Positions 57,623 to 64,000 of a stretch of DNA of 64,000 nucleotides are shown one piece after another. The translations under genes were made by a program, and so were the position numbers. This DNA is from Agriotes lineatus (taxonomy: Eukaryota > Arthropoda > Insecta > Coleoptera > Elateridae). Under the pieces are notes generated by a model, which was not told where the DNA came from, ran no database searches, and saw only the letters and a list, made by a program, of their open reading frames with translations. Where the stretch lies: NCBI GenBank assembly GCA_940337035.1, contig CALNHX010000274.1:326029-390028 (forward strand), read 5' to 3'. Numbering within the stretch: position 1 is the stretch's first letter; each line of letters starts with the position of its first letter.

Positions 57623-58500
57623 GCGCTCTCTTTCGTGCATGGGTTGGCGCTTTTTTTGGCGCGTGGCTTGACGCTTTTCTTGGCGCGTGGCTTGGCGCGT
57701 GGCTTGTCGCTTGGCTTGGCGCTCTCTTTCGTGCATGGGTTGGCGCTTTTCTTGGCGCGTGGCTTGACGCTTTTCTTGGCGCGTGGCTTGGCGCGTGGCT
57801 TGGCGCGTGGCTTGGCGCTTGGCTTGGCGTTCTCCTTGGAGCGTGGCTTGGCGCTTGGCACGGCGCTCTCTTTCGTGCATGGGTTGGCGCTTTTCTTGGC
57901 GCGTGGCTTGACGCTTTTCTTGGCGCGTGGCTTGGCGCGTGGCTTGTCGCTTGGCTTGGCGCTCTCTTTCGTGCATGGGTTGGCGCTTTTCTTGGCGCGT
58001 GGCTTGACGCTTTTCTTGGCGTTCTCCTTGGAGCGTGGCTTGGCGCTTGGCACGGCGCTCTCTTTCGTGCATGGGTTGGCGCTTTTCTTGGCGCGTGGCT
58101 TGACGCTTTTCTTGGCGCGTGGCTTGGCGCGTGGCTTGTCGCTTGGCTTGGCGCTCTCTTTCGTGCATGGGTTGGCGCTTTTCTTGGCGCGTGGCTTGAC
58201 GCTTTTCTTGGCGTTCTCCTTAGCGCGTGGCTTGGCGCTTGGCTGGGCGCTTGGCTTAGCGCTTGGCTTGGCGCTTTTCTTGGCGCGTGGCTTGTCGCTT
58301 GGCTTGGCGTTCTCCTTGGAGCGTGGCTTGGCGCTTGGCACGGCGCTCTCTTTCGTGCATGGGTTGGCGCTTTTCTTGGCGCGTGGCTTGACGCTTTTCT
58401 TGGCGCGTGGCTTGGCGCGTGGCTTGTCGCTTGGCTTGGCGCTCTCTTTCGTGCATGGGTTGGCGCTTTTCTTGGCGCATGGCTTGACGCTTTTCTTGGC
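57623..58500 (+). repeat. 96-bp higher-order repeat
   Basis: The phrase GCGCTCTCTTTCGTGCATGG starts at 57623, 57719, 57863, 57959, 58055, 58151, 58343 and 58439. Spacings are 96, 144, 96, 96, 96, 192 and 96 bp, all multiples of 48 and of the 12-bp unit. A more degraded version covers about 54.17-54.93 kb and single copies lie near 42.05, 42.42 and 42.67 kb. Confidence 0.88.
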
Positions 58501-59568
58501 GCGTGGCTTGGCGCGTGGCTTGGCGCGTGGCTTGGCGCTTGCCTGAGCGCTTAGCTTGGCGCTTGGCTTGGCGCTTGGCTTGACGCTTGGCTTGGCACTT
58601 GGCTTGGAGCTTGGCTTGACGCTTGGCTTGGCGCATGTCTTGGCGCTTGGCTTCGCGCTTTTCTTGGCGCGTGGCTTGGCGCATAGCTTGGCGCTTGGCT
58701 GGGCGCTTGGCTTGGCGCTTGGCTTGGCGGCTAGCTTGGCGCTTGTCTTGGCGCTTGTCTTGGCGCATGGCTTGGCGCCCTCCTTAGCGCGTGGCTTGGC
58801 GCTTGGCTGGGCGCTTGGCTTAGCGCTTGGCTTGGCGCTTTTCTTGGCGCGTAGCTTGTCGCTTGGCTTGGTGCTTTTCTTGGCGCGTGGCTTTTCGCTT
58901 GTCTGGGCGCTTGGCTTGGCGCTTGGCTTGGCGCTTCGCTTGGCGCTTTTTTGGCGCGTGGCTTGTCGCTTGGCTTGGCACTTTTCTTGGCGGGTGGCTT
59001 GGCACTTGGCTTGGCGCGTGCCTTGGCGCTTTTTTTGGCGCGTGGTTTTCCGCGTGGCTTGGCGCTTGGCTGGCTGGGCGCTTGGCTTAGCGCTTGGCTT
59101 GACGCGTGGCTTGGCGCTTTTCTTGGCGGGTGGCTTGGCGCTTGGCTTGGCGCGTGGTTTGGCGTTTTTTTTGGCGCGTGGCTTGGCGCGTGGCTTGGCG
59201 CGTGGCTTGGCGCGTGGCTAAGTGCGTGGCTTGGCGCTTGGCTAGCTAAACGCTTGGCTGGCTGAATACTTGGCTTAGCGCTTGGCTTGACGCTTGGCTT
59301 AGCGCTTTCCTTGGCGCGTGGCTTGGAGCTTGGCTTGGCGCTTGGCTTGGCGCTTGGTTTGGCGCTTGACTTGGCTAATGGCTTGGCGCTTGGCTTGGTG
59401 CTTGTCTTGGCGCATGGCTTGGCGCTCTCCTTGCCGCGTGACTTGGCGCTTGGTTGGGGGCTTGGCTTGGCGCTTGGCTTGGCGCTTTTCTTGGCGCGTG
59501 GAATGGCGCTTGTCTGGGAGCTTGGCTTGGCGCTTGGCTTGGCGCTTGGCTTGTCGCTTGGCTTGGTA

Positions 59569-59823
59569 TTTTTTTTTTGGCGCGTGGCTTGGCGCTTGTT
59601 TGGGCGCTTGGCTTGTCGCTTGGCTTAGTGTTTTTTTTGGCGCGTGGCTTGGCGCTTGTCTGGGCGCTTGGCTTGTCGCTTGGCTTGGTGTTTTTTTTTG
59701 GCGCGTGGCTTGGCGCTTGTCTGGGCGCTTGGCTTGTCGCTTGGCTTGGTGTTTTTTTTTTTTTGCGCGTGGCATGGCGCTTGTCTGGGCGTTTGGCTTG
59801 TCGCTTGGCTTGGTGTTTTTTTT
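59569..59823 (+). repeat. Cluster of expanded T tracts
   Basis: Runs of 10 T (59569-59578), 8 T (59631-59638), 9 T (59691-59699), 13 T (59752-59764) and 8 T (59816-59823). The 13-T run is the longest homopolymer I see in the array. Confidence 0.9.
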
Positions 59824-62800
59824 GGCGCATGACTTGGCGCTTGGCTGGGCGCTTGGATTGGCGATTGGCTTGTCGCTTTTCTTGGCGCGTAGCTTGTCGC
59901 TTGGCTTGGTGCTTGTCTTGGCGCATGGCTTGGCGCTCTCCTTGGCACGTGACTCGGCGCTTGGCTGGGCGCTTGGATTGGCGATTGGCTTGTCGCTTTT
60001 CTTGGCGCGTAGCTTGTCGCTTGGCTTGGAGCTTTTCTTGGCGCGTGTCTTGGCGCTTGTCTGGGTGCTTGGCTTGGCGCTTTTCTTGGCGCTTGGCTTG
60101 GCGTTTGGCTTGTCGCTTTTCTTGGCGCGTAGCTTGTCGCTTGGCTTGGTGCTTGTCTTGGCGCATGGCTTGGCGCTCTCCTTGGCACGTGACTTGGCGC
60201 TTGGCTGGGCGCTTGGATTGGCGATTGGCTTGTCGCTTTTCTTGGCGCGTAGCTTGTCGCTTGGCTTGACGCTCTCTTTGGTGCATGGGTGGCGTTTTTC
60301 CTGGCGCGTGGCTTGGCGCTTAGCCTGGCGCTTTTCTTGGCGCGTAGCTTGGCGCGTGGCTTGTCGCTTGGCTTGGCGCTTTTTATGGCGCGTGGCTTGG
60401 AGCTTGGCTTGGCGCTTGGCTCGGCGCGTGGCTTGGCGCTTGGCCCATCGCGTGGGTTGGCGCTTGGCTTGGCGTTTTTCCTGGCGCGTGGCTTGGCGCT
60501 TTTCTTGGCGCGTGGCTTGGCGCGTGGCTTGTCGCTTGGCTTGGCGCTTTTTATGGCGCGTGGCTTGGAGCTTGGCTTAGCGCCTGGCTTGGCGCTTAGT
60601 TTGGCGCTTTTCTTAGCGCTTTTCTTGGCGCGTGGCTTGGCGCTTGGCTTGGCGCTTGGCTTGGTGCTTGTCTTGGCGCATGGTTTGGCGCTATCCTTTT
60701 CACGTGACTTGGCGCTTGGCTGGGCGCTTGGCTTGTCGCTTTTCTTGGCGCGTAGCTTGGCGCTTGTCTGGGCGCTTGGCTCGGCGCTTGGCTTGGCGCT
60801 TGGCTTGGCGCTTGGGTTGGCGCTCTCTTGGCGCGTGGTTTGTCGCTTGGCTTGGCTCCTTTGTTGGCGGGTGGCTTGGCGCGTGGCTTGGCGCTTAGCT
60901 GGGTTGGCGCTTGGCTGGGCGCTTGGCTTGGCGCTTGGCTTGGCGCTTGGCTTGGCGCTTGGCTTGGCGCTTGGGTTGGCGCTTTCTTGGCGCGTGGCAT
61001 GTCGCTTGGCTTGGCTCTTTTGTTGGCGGGTGGCTTGGCGCGTGATTTGGCGCTTAGTTGGGTTGGCGCTTGGATTGGCGCTTGGTATGTCGCTTTTCTT
61101 GGCGCGTGGCCTGGCGCGTGGCTTGGCGCGTGCTTGTCGCTTGGCTTGGCGCTCTCCTTAGAGCGTGGCTTGGCGCTTGGCTCGGCGCATGGCTTGGCGC
61201 TTGGCTCGGCGCGTGGCTTGGCGCTTGGTTGGATTGGTGCTTTTCTTGGCGCGTGGCCTGGCGCGTGGCTTGTCGCTTGGCTTGGCGCTCTCCTTCGTGC
61301 ATGGGGTGGCGCTTTTCTTGGCGCGTGGCCTGGCGCGTGGCTTGTCGCTTGGCTTGGCGCTTGGCTTGACGCTTTTCTTGGCGCGTGGCTTGGCGCGTGG
61401 ATTGGCGCTTGCCTGGGCGCTTGGCTTGGCGCTTGGCTTGGCGCTTGGCTTGGCGCTTGGCTTAGCGCTTGGCTTGACGCTTGGCTTGGCACTTGGCTTG
61501 GAGCTTGGCTTGACGCTTGGCTTGGCGCATGTCTTGGCGCTCATATTGGCGCGTGGTTTGGCGCTTGGCTAAGCGTTTGGCTTGGCGCTTGTCTCGGCGC
61601 TTGGCTTCGCGCTTTTCTTGGCGCGTGGTTTGGCGCATAGCTTGGCGCTTGGCTGGGCGCTTGGCTTGGCGCTTGGCTTGGCGGCTGGCTTGGCGCTTGT
61701 CTTGGTGCTTGTCTTGGCGCATGGCTTGGCGCTCTCCTTAGCGCGTGGCTTGGCGCTTGGCTGGGCGCTTGGCTTAGCGCTTGGTTTGGCGCTTTTCTTG
61801 ACGCGTAGCTTGTTGCTTGGCTTGGTGCTTTTCTTGGCGCGTGGCTTGTCGCTTGGCTCGGCGCTTTTCTTGGCGGTTGGCTTGTCGCTTGGCTTGGCGC
61901 CCTCCTTGGAGCGTGGCTTGGCGCTTGGCTCGGCGCGTGGCTTGGCGCTTGGCTCATCGCGTGGGTTGGCGCTTGGCTTGGCGCTTTTCTTGGCGCGTGG
62001 CCTAGCGCGTGGCTTGCCGCTTGGCTTGGCGCTCTCTTTGGTGCATGGGGTGGCGTTTTTCCTGGCGCGTGGCTTGGCGCTTAGCCTGGCGCTTTTCATG
62101 GCGCGTGGCTTGGAGCTTGGCTTAGCGCCTGGATTGGCGCTTGGTTTGTCGCTTTTCTTGGCGCTTTTCTTGGCGCGTGGCTTGGCGCTTGGCTTGGCGC
62201 TTGGCTTGGTGCTTGTCTTGGCGCATGGCTTGGCGCTATCCTTTTCACGCGACTTGGCGCTTGGCTGGGCGCTTGGCTTGTCGCTTTTCTTGGCGCGTAG
62301 CTTGGCGCTTGTCTGGGCGCTTGGCTTGGCGCTTGGCTTGGCGCTTGGCTTGTCGCTTGGCTTGGCGCTTGGCTTGGCGCTTGGGTTGGCGCGTGGCTTG
62401 TCGCTTGGCTTGGCTCTTTTGTTGGCGGGTGGCTTGGCGCGTGGCTTGGCGCTTAGCTGGGTTGGCGCTTGGCTGGGCGCTTGGCTTGTCGCTTTTCTTG
62501 GCGCGTAGCTTGGCGCTTGTCTGGGCGCTTGGCTTGGCGCTTGGCTTGGCGCTTGGGTTGGCGCTTTCTTGGCGCGTGGCTTGTCGCTTGGCTTGGCTCT
62601 TTTGTTGGCGGGTGGCTTGGCGCGTGACTTGGCGCTTAGCTGGGTTGGCGCTTGGATTGGCGCTTGGTTTGTCGCTTTTCTTGGCGCGTGGCTTGGCGCG
62701 TGGCTTGGCGCGTGGCTTGGCGCTTGGCTCGGCGCGTGGCTTGGCGCTTGGTTGGCTTGGTGCTTTTCTTGGCGCGTGGCATGGCGCGTGGCTTGTCGCT

Positions 62801-64000
62801 TGGCTTGGAGCTCTCCTTCGTGCATGGGGTGGCGCTTTTCTTGGTGCGTGGCCTGGCGCGTGGCTTGTCGCTTGGCTTGGCGCTTGGCTTGACGCTTTTC
62901 TGGGCGCGTGGCTTGGCGCGTGGCTTGGCGCTTGCCTGGGCGCTTGGCTTGGCGCTTGGCTTGGCGTTTGGCTTGACGCTTGGCTTGGCACTTGGCTTGG
63001 AGCTTGGCTTGACGCTTGGCTTGGCGCATGTCTTGGCGCTTGTCTTGGCGCATGGCTTGGCGCTCTCCTTGCCGCGTGACTTGGCGCTTGGTTGGGCGCT
63101 TGGGTTGGCGCTTTCTTGGCGCGTGGCTTGGAGCGTGGCTTGTCGCTTGGCTTGGTGTTTTTTTTGGCGCTTGGCTTGGCGCTTGGCTTGGCGCTTGGCT
63201 TGGTGCTTGTCTTGGCGCATGGCTTGGCGCTCTCCTTGCCGCGTGACTTGGCGCTTGGTTGGGCGCATGGCTTGGCGCTTGGCTTGGCTGTTTTGTTGGC
63301 GGGTGGCCTGGCGCGTGGTTTGGCGCTTAGCTGGGTTGGCGCTTTCTTGGCGCGTGGCTTGTCGCTTGGCTTGGCTCTTTTGTTAGCGGGTGGCTTGGCG
63401 CGTAGCTTGGCGCTTGTCTGGGCGCTTGGCTTGGCGCTTGGCTTGGCGCTTGGCTTGGCGCTTGGCTTGGCGCTTGGGTTGGCGCTTTCTTGGCGCGTGG
63501 CTTGTCGCTTGGCTTGGCTCTTTTGTTGGCGGGTGGCTTGGCGTATGACTTGGCGCTTAGCTGGGTTGGCGCTTGGATTGGCGCTTGGTTTGTCGTTGTT
63601 CTTGGCGCGTGGCCTGGCGCGTGGCTTGGCGCGTGGCTTGTCGCTTGGCTTGGCGTTCTCCTTGGAGCGTGGCTTGGCGCTTGGCACGGCGCTCTCTTTC
63701 GTGCATGGGTTGGCGCTTTTCTTGGCGCGTGGCTTGACGCTTTTCTTGGCGCGTGGCTTGGCGCGTGGCTTGGCGCGTGGCTTGGCGCTTGCCTGAGCGC
63801 TTAGCTTGGCGCTTGGCTTGGCGCTTGGCTTGACGCTTGGCTTGGCACTTGGCTTGGAGCTTGGCTTGACGCTTGGCTTGGCGCATGTCTTGGCGCTTGG
63901 CTTCGCGCTTTTCTTGGCGCGTGGATTGGCGCATAGCTTGGCGCCTGGCTGGGCGCTTGGCTTGGCGCTTGGCTTGGCGGCTAGCTTGGCGCTTGTCTTG

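Larger units (their letters stand above)
38145..64000 (+). repeat. 12-bp minisatellite array, block 6
   Basis: Uninterrupted array to the window edge, almost 26 kb, with no foreign DNA visible. It has its own variants, scarce to the left: GGGTTGGCGCTTTCTTGGCG, TTGGCTCTTTTGTTGGCGGG, GCTTAGCTGGGTTGGCGC and T-tract units. Two families of large duplicated segments alternate through it (39-42, 51-58 and 61-64 kb; 43-45 and 59-60.6 kb). Confidence 0.97.

Noticed and set aside
55393..58341. 982-codon lysine/proline/alanine/serine-rich frame on the - strand
   Set aside because: Pure KPSA-type repeat translation. The duplicate segment at 51949-54723 has its frame broken by small indels.
1..64000. CRISPR array
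   Set aside because: Repeats are contiguous 12-mers with no unique spacers, and the inserted elements are eukaryotic LINEs.
1..64000. Nuclear factor I sites (TTGGC ... GCCAA)
   Set aside because: TTGGC half-sites are everywhere, but GCCAA is essentially missing from the + strand, so no palindromic site forms.
1..64000. G-quadruplex array
   Set aside because: G runs are mostly only two long and irregularly placed. Only weak two-tetrad folds are possible and nothing marks a particular site.

Overview
This window is almost entirely one tandem-repeat array. The unit is a 12-bp minisatellite with + strand consensus GCGCTTGGCTTG, and the array runs off both ends of the window. The consensus has 5 G, 4 T, 3 C and no A, so the + strand is nearly free of adenine for tens of kilobases except where foreign DNA is inserted. 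Twelve is a multiple of three and the consensus has no stop codon in any of six frames (ALGL, RLAW, AWLG on +; QAKR, KPSA, SQAP on -). The many long open frames on both strands are therefore expected from the repeat, and I call no gene in it.

The only non-repeat DNA is five 5'-truncated insertions of two different non-LTR (LINE-type) retrotransposons. Both carry the region after the reverse transcriptase, ending in a Cys/His knuckle as in the R1/I/Jockey-like elements of arthropods. This makes the source a eukaryote, most likely an insect or other arthropod, and the locus heterochromatin-like satellite (centromeric, pericentromeric or subtelomeric cannot be told apart here). There are no rRNA, tRNA or CRISPR loci and no bacterial signature.

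Layout: array 1-3489; element 1 at 3490-4500, flanked by a perfect 14-bp target-site duplication (3476-3489 and 4501-4514); array 4501-19200; element 2 copy 1 at 19201-19920; array; copy 2 at 25861-26579; array; copy 3 at 31296-32014; array; copy 4 at 37425-38144; array 38145-64000. The four copies of element 2 share junctions and flanks, so they come from one insertion followed by segmental duplication of the array.

The array is layered. Variant 12-mers (GCGCTTTTCTTG, GCGCGTGGCTTG, TCGCTTGGCTTG, GCGCTCTCCTTG, GCGCATGGCGTG and others) form higher-order modules, and the modules are duplicated at periods from 96 bp to several kb. The clearest large event is a 5,435-bp tandem duplication (24574-30008 and 30009-35410) with no difference in any stretch I compared. 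Many periods, and most length differences between copies, are exact multiples of 12 bp, which points to in-register unequal exchange or slippage. No gene system acts here; the points of interest are the array, how it evolves and its use as a landing site for retrotransposons.
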